Part shown: piece after piece, positions 53,510 to 60,511 of the stretch | How positions within the stretch are numbered: the stretch's first letter is position 1 | Layout: the number at the start of each line of letters is the position of its first letter | Source of the DNA: AP-15 sp035538335 | GTDB taxonomy: Bacteria; Pseudomonadota; Alphaproteobacteria; ATCC43930; CGMCC-115725 | Assembly: GCA_035538335.1 (NCBI GenBank) | Contig: DATLKN010000057.1 | Coordinates: 34,585-98,584 of the forward strand | Length of the DNA: 64,000 bases | Direction of reading: 5' to 3' | The notes under the pieces: generated by a model | The model's database searches: none | The model's input: the letters and a program-made list of their open reading frames with translations, nothing else | Told to the model about the DNA's origin: nothing | Position numbers and translations under genes: made by a program

Positions 53510-53899
53510 TCACAAGGCGGCGAGCGGAATCCCGAGCGCTTGCGCGGCGGCGAGGAGTCGGTTGTCGTAGCTGGCTAGCGCTACCGGTTCGCCGCTGCGG
53601 CGTCGCACGAAATCGATCGTAGCGAGGTGGAGCGCGTCCAGGGTGCGGAGCGCGACGGGAAAGGGCTCCAACGCCCGCGACAGTGCACTTTCGCTCAGTT
53701 CTATCAGGTCAACCCGGTCAAGGCGCGCTCTGGCTCGGTCCCCGTGAGATGAAGCCAGCCTGTATGCGTTCAGACGACTCCACACCTCATATGCCAGTAA
53801 ACGGCTGGAGGCTAACCGCTCGTCCCAGAGTGCTTCAGGGGGAACCCGCTCTTCTCGAAAGACCGACGCGAGCAGGACCGAGCTGTCAAGGTAGATCAC
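53510..53899 (-). CDS. PIN-domain toxin, third VapC-type protein
   Basis: The 129-residue protein begins MIYLDSSVLLASVFREERVP and has D in YLDSS, E in AYEVWSRLNAY, D in RTLDALHLATI and D in ASYDNRLL, the acidic PIN site. It overlaps the antitoxin stop by four bases (ATGA). GC content is lower than in lepA and pheT on either side, which suggests insertion of the pair as a unit. Confidence 0.9.
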   Translation of the reverse strand: MIYLDSSVLLASVFREERVPPEALWDERLASSRLLAYEVWSRLNAYRLASSHGDRARARLDRVDLIELSESALSRALEPFPVALRTLDALHLATIDFVRRRSGEPVALASYDNRLLAAAQALGIPLAAL

Positions 53900-54186
53900 C
53901 AGCGATCTTCCCGGTCCCTAGCCAAATCCTCCATCAGCTTATCGAAAGTTAGCCCAGGTACCGGCTTTCCGGGCGGCAGAGGCGCGAACGGCTTTTTCGC
54001 CGGGGTCAGCCAACCCTCTTCGACACCCTTTTTCTGGAACGGGGTGAGCTCGGCCGCGGGCCGGATCGGCACGATCTTGGCGATTGCATCGCCACGATCG
54101 GTAATGACGACCGTTTCGCCGGCCTGCGCTAGGCGGACGTACTCGCTGAGCTTATTCTTGAGGGTCTTCAGGCCAACGGTCTTCAT
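53896..54186 (-). CDS. Phd/YefM-type antitoxin
   Basis: The 96-residue protein starts MKTVGLKTLKNKLSEYVRLA and has AGETVVITDRGDAIAKIVPI, the Phd/YefM fold that binds operator DNA; the tail (LPPGKPVPGLTFDKLMEDLA) should bind the toxin. The ATG at 54184-54186 is favoured because an inverted repeat, probably the operator, ends the upstream side; a longer frame would translate through it and into the pheT end. Confidence 0.88.
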   Translation of the reverse strand: MKTVGLKTLKNKLSEYVRLAQAGETVVITDRGDAIAKIVPIRPAAELTPFQKKGVEEGWLTPAKKPFAPLPPGKPVPGLTFDKLMEDLARDREDRW

Positions 54187-54192
54187 GGGTTG

Positions 54193-54216
54193 AAAGTAGC
54201 TACCGGAAGCTACTTT
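54193..54216. promoter_or_regulatory. Putative operator of the third toxin-antitoxin pair
   Basis: AAAGTAGCT (54193-54201) and AGCTACTTT (54208-54216) are perfect inverted arms around ACCGGA, six bases before the antitoxin start and right after pheT. This fits autoregulation by the antitoxin. Confidence 0.65.
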
Positions 54217-54221
54217 GTCAA

Positions 54222-56609
54222 TCACCCCCGCAGCCGGCCGCCGGTCGCCTTCTCGACCTGCGCGACGAGGCGTTTCGAGAAGCCCTCGATCTCGGCATCG
54301 GTCAGCGTGTGCTCCTGCGGCTGCAAGGTGACGGCGATGGCGAGCGATTTCATGCCTTCCGACAAGCCCGCCCCCTCATAGACGTCGAAGAGGCGGATCT
54401 GCGCGACGAGCCGCCGGTCGACGCCGCGCGCGGTGCGCAGCAGCGTTTCGGCCGGCAGGTCGCGGTTGACGATAAAGGCGAAATCGCGCTCGACCGGCTG
54501 GAACACCGAGAGCTTCAGCGGCGGTTTCGCGGCGCCGGCGCGCGGCTCGGGGACGGCGTTGAGAAACACTTCGAACGCGGCGGCCGGCGGGCGCACGTCG
54601 AGCGCTTCGAGAACCGCGGGGTGCAGTTCGCCGAAATGCCCGAGCACGGCGGGGCCGAGCCGCAAGACGCCGGCGCGGCCGGGGTGGTACCAGGCGGGCG
54701 GCTCGGCCGAGATTTGCACGTTGTCGGCGGGCGCTCCCATCGCCGCGAGCGCGGCGAGCGCGTCGGCCTTGAGGAGATAAAGGTCGGCCGGGCGCGGTCG
54801 GTCGCGCCAGTGCCGCGGCTCGCTCATGCCGGCGCGCAGGCCGGCCGCGACAAGCAGCTGGCCCTCGGGCGTGTCGTCGCGATAGGCGGGGCCGAGCTCG
54901 AAGAGCGCCGTATCGGCGAGGCCGCGGTCGGCGTTGCGGCGCGCCGCCGCGATGAGGTTCGGCAGGATCGACGGGCGCATCTGGTCGAGATCGGCGCTGA
55001 TCGGGTTGACGAGGCGCAGTTGCGGCCCGCCGCCGCCGAACAATTCCGCCTCGCGCCGGGCGATGAAGGAATAGGTGACCGCCTCGACGAAGCCGCGCGC
55101 CGCCAAGGTGCGGCGGACCAGTTCGGCGCGGCGGCGCGGGCGGGCGAGCGCCGGGCGCGGCAGCGTGCTTTCGCGCGGCAGCGGCACCGCCGGGATTTCG
55201 TCATATCCCTTGACGCGTAATACCTCTTCGACCAGGTCCGCTTCGCCGACGATGTCGCCGCGCCAGGAAGGCGGCTCGACCGAAAGATTGCCGTTCTCCC
55301 GCGGCGCGACGCTCGCGCCGAGCGCTTCGAGGATCGCGGCGCTTTCGGATTGCGCCACGGCGAGCCCGCCGAGGCTCGCGCAGCGCCCCGCGCGCAATAC
55401 ATAGCTGCGCCGCCATTCGGGGACGGCGCCCGCCGGGACGATCTCGGAAGCCTCCCCGCCGCAGAGTTCCAGCATCAGCCGCGTCGCGATCTCGAGGCCG
55501 TCCGCGACAAAAGCCGGATCCAGCCCGCGCTCGAAGCGATAGCGCGCGTCGCTCGAAATGCCGAGGCGGCGGCCGGTCGCGGCCGTGCGCACCGGATCGA
55601 AGAGCGCCGCCTCGATGAAGACTTCGCGCGTCTGGGCGCTGCACCCCGTCGCCTCGCCGCCGATGACGCCGCCAAGGCTCTGGACGCCGCGCGCGTCGCA
55701 GATGACCGTCACTTGCGCGTCGAGCGCATATTCCTGGCCGTCGAGCGCCAGCAGCCGCTCGCCCGGCCGCGCGAGGCGCACCGTGAGGTCGCCCTGGAGC
55801 CGGCCCGCGTCGAAGACGTGCAGCGGCCGATTGAGGTCGAAGGTCATGAAATTGGTGATGTCCACGAGCGTCGAGATCGGCCTGAGCCCGATCGCCTCCA
55901 GCCGGCGGGCGAGCCAAGCGGGGCTCGGGCCGTTCTCGAGGCCGCGCAGATGGCGGCCGAGAAAGAGCGGGCAGGCATGCCGGTCCTCGATATGGATCGC
56001 GACCGGCGAGCGGAAACGCCCCGGCACCGGCGTCGTGTCGAGCGGCAGGAGACGGCCGAGCCCGGCCGCGGCGAGGTCGCGGGCGATGCCGCGCACGCCG
56101 AGGCAATCGGCGCGGTTCGGCGTCACCTTGATGTCGATGACCGGATCGTCGAGCCCCAAGAGGCTCGCGTAGCGGACGCCGAGGGGAGCATCGGGCGAGA
56201 CGTCGATGATGCCGTCATGGTCGTCGCCGAGCCCCAGCTCATAGGCCGAGCACAGCATGCCGCGCGAGGCGACGCCGCGGATATTGGCTTCCTTCAGCAC
56301 CGCGCCGGTGCGCGGGATTACCGTGCCGGCCGGCGCGAAGACGCCCTTCATGCCGGTCCGCGCATTGGGGGCGCCGCAGACCACCTGCACCCGCCGCTTG
56401 CCGGTGTCGGCAAGGCAGACCTTGAGGCGGTCGGCGTTCGGGTGCGGCTCGGCCGAGACGACCTCGGCGACGACGAAAGGCGCGAGCGCGCCCATGCGGT
56501 CCTCGACGCCCTCGACGTCGTGGCCGAGCATGATCAACCGATCGAGGATCGCGGAAAGCGGCGCCTCGGTGTCGAGATGCGTCTTGAGCCAGGCGAGCGT
56601 CGTCTTCAT
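54222..56609 (-). CDS. pheT: Phenylalanyl-tRNA synthetase beta chain
   Basis: The 795-residue chain begins MKTTLAWLKTHLDTEAPLSA, then the EMAP/tRNA-binding domain (VVSAEPHPNADRLKVCLADT, VVCGAPNARTGMKGVFAPAG), the B3/4 editing domain, B5 domains, the catalytic-like core (SRGMLCSAYELGLGDDHDGI earlier, then RLVNPISADLDQMRPSIL) and the C-terminal FDX-ACB domain (FQPVERDFAFIVNRDLPAET). Its ATG overlaps the pheS stop (TGATG). Longer upstream frames run inside pheS and are rejected. Confidence 0.96.
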   Translation of the reverse strand: MKTTLAWLKTHLDTEAPLSAILDRLIMLGHDVEGVEDRMGALAPFVVAEVVSAEPHPNADRLKVCLADTGKRRVQVVCGAPNARTGMKGVFAPAGTVIPRTGAVLKEANIRGVASRGMLCSAYELGLGDDHDGIIDVSPDAPLGVRYASLLGLDDPVIDIKVTPNRADCLGVRGIARDLAAAGLGRLLPLDTTPVPGRFRSPVAIHIEDRHACPLFLGRHLRGLENGPSPAWLARRLEAIGLRPISTLVDITNFMTFDLNRPLHVFDAGRLQGDLTVRLARPGERLLALDGQEYALDAQVTVICDARGVQSLGGVIGGEATGCSAQTREVFIEAALFDPVRTAATGRRLGISSDARYRFERGLDPAFVADGLEIATRLMLELCGGEASEIVPAGAVPEWRRSYVLRAGRCASLGGLAVAQSESAAILEALGASVAPRENGNLSVEPPSWRGDIVGEADLVEEVLRVKGYDEIPAVPLPRESTLPRPALARPRRRAELVRRTLAARGFVEAVTYSFIARREAELFGGGGPQLRLVNPISADLDQMRPSILPNLIAAARRNADRGLADTALFELGPAYRDDTPEGQLLVAAGLRAGMSEPRHWRDRPRPADLYLLKADALAALAAMGAPADNVQISAEPPAWYHPGRAGVLRLGPAVLGHFGELHPAVLEALDVRPPAAAFEVFLNAVPEPRAGAAKPPLKLSVFQPVERDFAFIVNRDLPAETLLRTARGVDRRLVAQIRLFDVYEGAGLSEGMKSLAIAVTLQPQEHTLTDAEIEGFSKRLVAQVEKATGGRLRG

Positions 56610-57700
56610 CACAGCGCGCCGCGTACCAGCGAGGGGATGTCGAGCGCGGCAAAGCCGTAATGATCGAGCCAGCGCAGGTCGGATTCGTAAAAGGTGCGCA
56701 GGTCGGGGATGCCGTATTTCAGCATCGCCACCCGCTCGATCCCCATGCCGAAGGCGAAGCCCTGGTACTCGGCGGGATCGATGCCGCAATTTTCGAGGAC
56801 GGCGGGATGCACCATGCCGCTGCCGAGGATCTCGAGCCAGTCGCCGCCGGCGCCGATCTTCAATTCGCCGCCAGCCCGCGAGCAGCCGATATCGACCTCG
56901 GCCGAAGGCTCGGTGAACGGGAAATAGCTCGGGCGGAAGCGGACCGGCAGATCCTCGACCCCGAAGAAGGCGCGGCAGAATTCGATGAGGCAGCCTTTCA
57001 GGTGCCCCATATGCGTCGTCCGGTCGATGACGAGCCCCTCGACCTGATGGAACATCGGCGAATGCGTCGCGTCGTGGTCGCAGCGGAAGGTGCGCCCCGG
57101 CACGATGATGCGGATCGGCGGCGGCTGCGACTGCATCGTGCGGATCTGCACGGGCGAGGTGTGGGTGCGCAATACCAGCCGCGAGCCGTCCGGGCGCTGC
57201 GGCAGGTAGAAGGTGTCGTGTTCCTGGCGAGCCGGGTGCTCGGGCGGAATGTTGAGGGCGGTGAAGTTGTAAAAATCGTCCTCGATGTGCGGGCCCTCGG
57301 CGACGACGAAGCCCATCTCGCCGAAGATCGCGACGATCTCGTCGATCGTCTGGCTGATCGGGTGGATGCGGCCGGTTTGCGCGAAGGCAACCGGCAGGGT
57401 CGGGTCGGCGCGCTCGACGAGGAGGCGCGCTTCGAGGGCGGCGCGGCCGAGTTCGGCGCCCTTCGCCTCGAGCGCCGCGGCGAGCCGGTCCTTCGCGGCG
57501 TTGAGGGCTTCGCCCTGCGCGCGGCGCACCTCGGGGGCGAGCGCCCCGAGCCCGCGCATCAGCATCGTCAACTCGCCGCGCCGGCCGAGATACTTGACGC
57601 GCACGCCGTCGAGCGCCTCGGGCGAATCTGCCCTGTCGATCTCGGCGCTGGCCGCTTCGATCAGCCGGTTCGCGTCGTCCTGTTCGAGGTTCTGTTGCAT
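56609..57700 (-). CDS. pheS: Phenylalanyl-tRNA synthetase alpha chain
   Basis: The 363-residue catalytic chain has the N-terminal coiled coil (VKYLGRRGELTMLMRGLGAL), the class II motif 1 to 3 core: HPISQTIDEIVAIFGEMGF, EGPHIEDDFYNFTALNIPPE, HTSPVQIRTMQSQPPPIRII, GRTFRCDHDATHSPMFHQVE, SYFPFTEPSAEVDI and GFAFGMGIERVAMLKYGIPD. Translation is coupled to pheT. It lies 112 bp after rplT, with a terminator-like hairpin between. Confidence 0.97.
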   Translation of the reverse strand: MQQNLEQDDANRLIEAASAEIDRADSPEALDGVRVKYLGRRGELTMLMRGLGALAPEVRRAQGEALNAAKDRLAAALEAKGAELGRAALEARLLVERADPTLPVAFAQTGRIHPISQTIDEIVAIFGEMGFVVAEGPHIEDDFYNFTALNIPPEHPARQEHDTFYLPQRPDGSRLVLRTHTSPVQIRTMQSQPPPIRIIVPGRTFRCDHDATHSPMFHQVEGLVIDRTTHMGHLKGCLIEFCRAFFGVEDLPVRFRPSYFPFTEPSAEVDIGCSRAGGELKIGAGGDWLEILGSGMVHPAVLENCGIDPAEYQGFAFGMGIERVAMLKYGIPDLRTFYESDLRWLDHYGFAALDIPSLVRGAL

Positions 57701-57720
57701 GGTTTCGTCGCCGGATAGAA

Positions 57721-57745
57721 AAGGAGCCGTCGGTCGCGGCCCCTT
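57721..57745 (-). terminator. Intrinsic terminator or attenuator between rplT and pheS
   Basis: On the minus strand AAGGGGCC (57745-57738), a nine-base loop and GGCTCCTT (57728-57721) form a stem with one mismatch, followed by TTCTATCC, so a TTTT run ends the stem. It may end the rplT transcript or attenuate pheST. A 14-codon frame (MTGRLSERFTAGRR) starts at the rplT stop, but with a single Phe codon it is a weak leader-peptide candidate. Confidence 0.6.
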
Positions 57746-57812
57746 CCTGCGCGCAGCGCCGGTCTCGGGGCCTAGCGGCGCCCCGCGGTAAATCGCTCCG
57801 AAAGCCGGCCCG

Positions 57813-58190
57813 TCATGCCGCGGCCGGCTTCGCGCCGTCGAGCGCGGCGCGGGCCGTCGCGACGACCGCGGCGAAGGCTTCCGGCTCGCGCACCGCGAGG
57901 TCGGAGAGCACCTTGCGGTCGAGTTCGAGGCCGGCGAGCTTCATGCCGTGCATGAATTGCGAATAGGTGAGCCCGTGCTCGCGCGCCCCGGCGTTGATGC
58001 GCTGGATCCACAGGCCGCGAAAATCGCGCTTCCTGTTGCGGCGGTCGCGATAGGCGTATTGCAGGCCCTTCTCGACCTTCTCGATGGCGATGCGAAAGGC
58101 CGCGCTGCCGCGCCCGCGATAGCCCTTGGCGAGCGCCAGCACCTTCTTGTGGCGGGCGTGCGCGGTCACCCCGCGCTTGACGCGTGCCAT
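57813..58190 (-). CDS. rplT: Ribosomal protein bL20
   Basis: The 125-residue protein starts MARVKRGVTAHARHKKVLAL and has AKGYRGRGSAAFRIAIEKVE, YAYRDRRNRKRDFRGLWIQR and GLTYSQFMHGMKLAGLELDR, all typical of bL20, which binds 23S rRNA early in assembly. The gene follows rpmI after four bases. A short Ala-rich tail (DGAKPAAA) is extra compared with E. coli. Confidence 0.98.
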   Translation of the reverse strand: MARVKRGVTAHARHKKVLALAKGYRGRGSAAFRIAIEKVEKGLQYAYRDRRNRKRDFRGLWIQRINAGAREHGLTYSQFMHGMKLAGLELDRKVLSDLAVREPEAFAAVVATARAALDGAKPAAA

Positions 58191-58194
58191 CCTC

Positions 58195-58398
58195 TCAGCT
58201 CCGCAGATAGGGCATGTAGGTTAGGACCAGCTTGGCGTCGCCCTTCTCCAGCGTCGTCGTGCCGCGGCGCAGCCGCTTGCCCTGCTTCGACTTGCTGATC
58301 AGGCGATGGCGCTTGTTGCCCCAGTTGCGCTTGATCTTGCCGCTGGCGGTGCGGCCGAAGCGCTTCTTTGCACCGCTCTTCGTCTTGAGCTTGGGCAT
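58195..58398 (-). CDS. rpmI: Ribosomal protein bL35
   Basis: The 67-residue protein begins MPKLKTKSGAKKRFGRTASG and continues KIKRNWGNKRHRLISKSKQG, the bL35 pattern. It is directly followed by rplT. In most bacteria infC precedes it closely; here infC is 1.6 kb upstream, with a tetR-DUF2852 pair on the other strand in between, so rpmI needs its own promoter. Confidence 0.97.
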   Translation of the reverse strand: MPKLKTKSGAKKRFGRTASGKIKRNWGNKRHRLISKSKQGKRLRRGTTTLEKGDAKLVLTYMPYLRS

Positions 58399-58561
58399 TT
58401 CATGATCCGCGTTCGGGTTTGCCGGCGGCCAGGCATGCCCCGCGCGTCCGCGCGGCCCACCGCCGATACAGGGCGCGCCTTATAGCGGCGCCGCGACGCG
58501 AAAGCAAGCGATGGCGCCGGGCGATGGTGAGTCATTTTGCCATTGCACAGGCGCGTGCGTG

Positions 58562-58667
58562 CTTCGAGACGCCCCCTGTCGGGGGCTCCCCAGCATTGAG
58601 GACGTTCTGACCGCATTGAGAAAAGTCCTCATCCTGAGCCGGCGCGAAGCGCCGAGTCGACGAACGC
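58562..58667. repeat. Palindromic repeat, family B
   Basis: CTTCGAGACGCCCCCTGTCG at the left and GTCCTCATCCTGAGCC with GCGCGAAGCGCCGAGTCGACG at the right form a degenerate copy of the element at 1898-2010. With the rest of 58399-58770 it makes a 372-bp gap between rpmI and the divergent tetR gene; no further gene is seen there. Confidence 0.75.
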
Positions 58668-58770
58668 AGGGCAGCTATCTGCGGCAAACTCACGCCCCGC
58701 CCGCCGCGCGAAAGAAACCACATTTTCGGCGCGTTGATGTAATAGTTCCTCACATGAGGTGAGGAAGCCG

Positions 58771-59409
58771 ATGTGGGGACACGGCAGGCGCGGCTATCAT
58801 CACGGCAATCTGCGGCAGGCGTTGATCGAGGCGGCGCTGGAACTGATCGCGGCGAAGGGCCCGGCCGGGTTCACGGTCGCCGAAGCGGCGCGCGCGGCCG
58901 GCGTCAGCCCCGCCGCGCCCTATCGCCATTTTCGCGACCGCGAGGAACTGCTCGCCGATGTCGCCGTCATCGGCTTCCAGCACTTTGCCGACGCGCTCGC
59001 CGGCGCCTGGGACGAAGGGCGGCCCGAGGTGCTCGCCGCCTTCGCCAATCTGGGCAGGGCCTACCTCGCCTTCGCCCGCGACGAGCCGGCCTATTACTCC
59101 GCGATGTTCGAAGCCGGCCTGCCGCCGAGCCCCAACCCGGCGCTGGCGCGCGCCGGCGAGCGCGCCTTCGGCGTGCTGCGGCAGGCGAGCGAGGCGCTCG
59201 CCGCGCAGCTGCCGCCGCAGCACCGGCCGCCCGCCTTGATGATGGCGTTGCACATCTGGGCGATGTCGCACGGGATCGCCTCGCTGTTCGCCCGCGGCGA
59301 CGGCGCGCGGCGGCCATTGCCGATGTCGCCCGAAGAGCTGCTCGAGGCGGGAATGCTCGTCTATCTGCAAGGCCTCGGGCTCGCCGGCGGTTCGCCGAGA
59401 GGCGCTTGA
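58771..59409 (+). CDS. TetR-family regulator
   Basis: The 212-residue protein has the TetR DNA-binding part at about 8-60 (GYHHGNLRQALIEAALELIA, GPAGFTVAEAARAAGVSPAA with PYRHFRDREELLADV) and a helical C-terminal ligand domain (FARDEPAYYSAMFEAGLPPS, LMMALHIWAMSHGIASLFAR). The ATG at 58771 follows GAGGTGAGG; a GTG four codons earlier is possible. A palindrome overlapping the promoter of the next gene (59433-59457) is its likely operator. The DUF2852 gene follows after 60 bp. Confidence 0.9.
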   Translation: MWGHGRRGYHHGNLRQALIEAALELIAAKGPAGFTVAEAARAAGVSPAAPYRHFRDREELLADVAVIGFQHFADALAGAWDEGRPEVLAAFANLGRAYLAFARDEPAYYSAMFEAGLPPSPNPALARAGERAFGVLRQASEALAAQLPPQHRPPALMMALHIWAMSHGIASLFARGDGARRPLPMSPEELLEAGMLVYLQGLGLAGGSPRGA

Positions 59410-59434
59410 CAAGGCGAGTGCGCCGACCCACTAT
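59406..59434 (+). promoter_or_regulatory. Candidate promoter of the DUF2852 gene
   Basis: TTGACA (59406-59411), a perfect -35 box that overlaps the tetR stop codon, is spaced 17 bases from CACTAT (59429-59434). Transcription would start inside or just after the adjoining palindrome. Confidence 0.6.
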
Positions 59435-59457
59435 GTTAATGTCACTTACATTGACAT
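59433..59457. promoter_or_regulatory. TetR-type operator, 25-bp near-perfect palindrome
   Basis: The halves ATGTTAATGTCA and TTACATTGACAT are inverted copies; 20 or so of 25 positions are symmetric, with the inner repeat AATGTCACTTACATT. It starts at the -10 box and ends 12 bases before the DUF2852 ATG. This is the expected place for repression by the TetR protein coded just upstream. Confidence 0.7.
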
Positions 59458-59469
59458 CGTGAGGCACCG

Positions 59470-59901
59470 ATGGCGATCGTTGCGGCACTCGACGAGATCC
59501 CGAGGCCTTTCTGGCTCGCCCTGATGGTTCTCGGCTTCATCTTCTTCTGGCCGCTGGGCCTGTTGATCCTCGCATATCTCTTATGGAGCGGACGCATGGC
59601 ATGTTGGCGACACGCCGCCCCGGCTTGGCAGGGCGGGAATTGGCAAGGATACGGTTGGCAAGGGCGCAGCGAGCGGCCGTCCGGCGGCGGCTGGTGCGGT
59701 CCCCGGCGGCGGGGCGCGGCCAGCGGCAACACCGCCTTCGACGAATACCGCGCCGAAACCTTGCGCCGCCTCGAAGACGAGGAGCGCGAGTTCCGGAGTT
59801 TTCTCGATCGGCTGCGCCGCGCGCGCGACAAGGCGGAATTCGACCAGTTCCTCGCCGAGCGCCGCAACGCCTCCGGTCCGCCCCCGCAGCCGCAGGAGTG
59901 A
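59470..59901 (+). CDS. DUF2852 membrane protein
   Basis: The 143-residue protein has one long hydrophobic segment (about 14-40: FWLALMVLGFIFFWPLGLLI), a Trp/Gly-rich stretch (WRHAAPAWQGGNWQGYGWQG) and a C-terminal coiled coil (FDEYRAETLRRLEDEEREFR, SFLDRLRRARDKAEFDQFLA), the layout of DUF2852 proteins of alphaproteobacteria. Function unknown. It lies behind its own operator and seems to be the main target of the TetR regulator. Confidence 0.85.
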   Translation: MAIVAALDEIPRPFWLALMVLGFIFFWPLGLLILAYLLWSGRMACWRHAAPAWQGGNWQGYGWQGRSERPSGGGWCGPRRRGAASGNTAFDEYRAETLRRLEDEEREFRSFLDRLRRARDKAEFDQFLAERRNASGPPPQPQE

Positions 59902-59910
59902 AGTATTGAA

Positions 59911-59960
59911 CCAGTGAGACAGTGAGAGGAATTACCCTCGCTGTCTCATTGCCTCGCTGG
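59911..59960. terminator. Hairpin between convergent DUF2852 and infC genes
   Basis: CCAGTGAGACAGTGAGAGG pairs, with a few mismatches, with CCCTCGCTGTCTCATTGCC and CTCGCTGG on the other side of AATTA. The long stem lies 9 bp after the DUF2852 stop and 15 bp after that of infC, and could end transcription in both directions. Confidence 0.6.
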
Positions 59961-59974
59961 TGATCGAAGCGCCG

Positions 59975-60511
59975 CTATTTCGGCGACAGCACCATCGTCA
60001 TCTGGCGGCCTTCCATGCGCGGCATCTGCTCGACCTTGGCATGTTCCTCGAGGTCGCCGCGCACCCGCATCAAGACGTCCATGCCCAGTTCTTGATGCGC
60101 CAGCTCGCGGCCGCGAAACCGCATCGTCACCTTGACCTTGTCGCCTTCCTCGATGAACTTCGTCATGCTGCGCATCTTGACCTGGTAATCGTGGTCGTCG
60201 ATGCTCGGGCGCAATTTGATTTCCTTGACTTCGATGATTTTCTGTTTTTTACGAGCCTCGTTCTTTTTCTTTTGCTCCTCGTATTTATATTTTCCGAAAT
60301 CTAGGATCTTGCAGACGGGCGGATCGGCGTTGGGGGCGATCTCGACGAGATCGAGACCGGCGTCGGCGGCCATCGCGAGCGCTTCGTTGCGCCCGACTAT
60401 TCCCACCATTTGGCCGCGGTCATCGACGAGACGCACGCGCGCAACGGCGATCTCGTCATTTATACGGGGACCCTCGCGGGTGGGAGCGAAGGGTACGGAT
60501 GGTCTGGGGAT
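59975..60511 (-). CDS. infC: Translation initiation factor IF-3, probable ATC start
   Basis: The 178-residue factor (E. coli 180) checks start codons on the 30S subunit. It needs the N-terminal part GPRINDEIAVARVRLVDDRG, which lies upstream of the first ATG (60434-60436). The in-frame codon after the thrS stop TAG (60512-60514) is ATC at 60509-60511, with GAGGAG eight bases upstream, giving IPRPSVPFAPTREGPRIN. No ATG, GTG or TTG fits the full domain, so a rare ATC start is the best reading, in line with the non-AUG starts known for infC. Later motifs: DADPPVCKILDFGKYKYEEQ-like PPVCKILDFGKYKYEEQKKK and VEQMPRMEGRQMTMVLSPK. Confidence 0.93.
   Translation of the reverse strand: MPRPSVPFAPTREGPRINDEIAVARVRLVDDRGQMVGIVGRNEALAMAADAGLDLVEIAPNADPPVCKILDFGKYKYEEQKKKNEARKKQKIIEVKEIKLRPSIDDHDYQVKMRSMTKFIEEGDKVKVTMRFRGRELAHQELGMDVLMRVRGDLEEHAKVEQMPRMEGRQMTMVLSPK

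Noticed and set aside
57770..57812. Phe leader peptide before pheS
   Set aside because: The only short frame, MTGRLSERFTAGRR, has a single Phe codon, so attenuation by tRNA-Phe is not supported, although a terminator hairpin follows.
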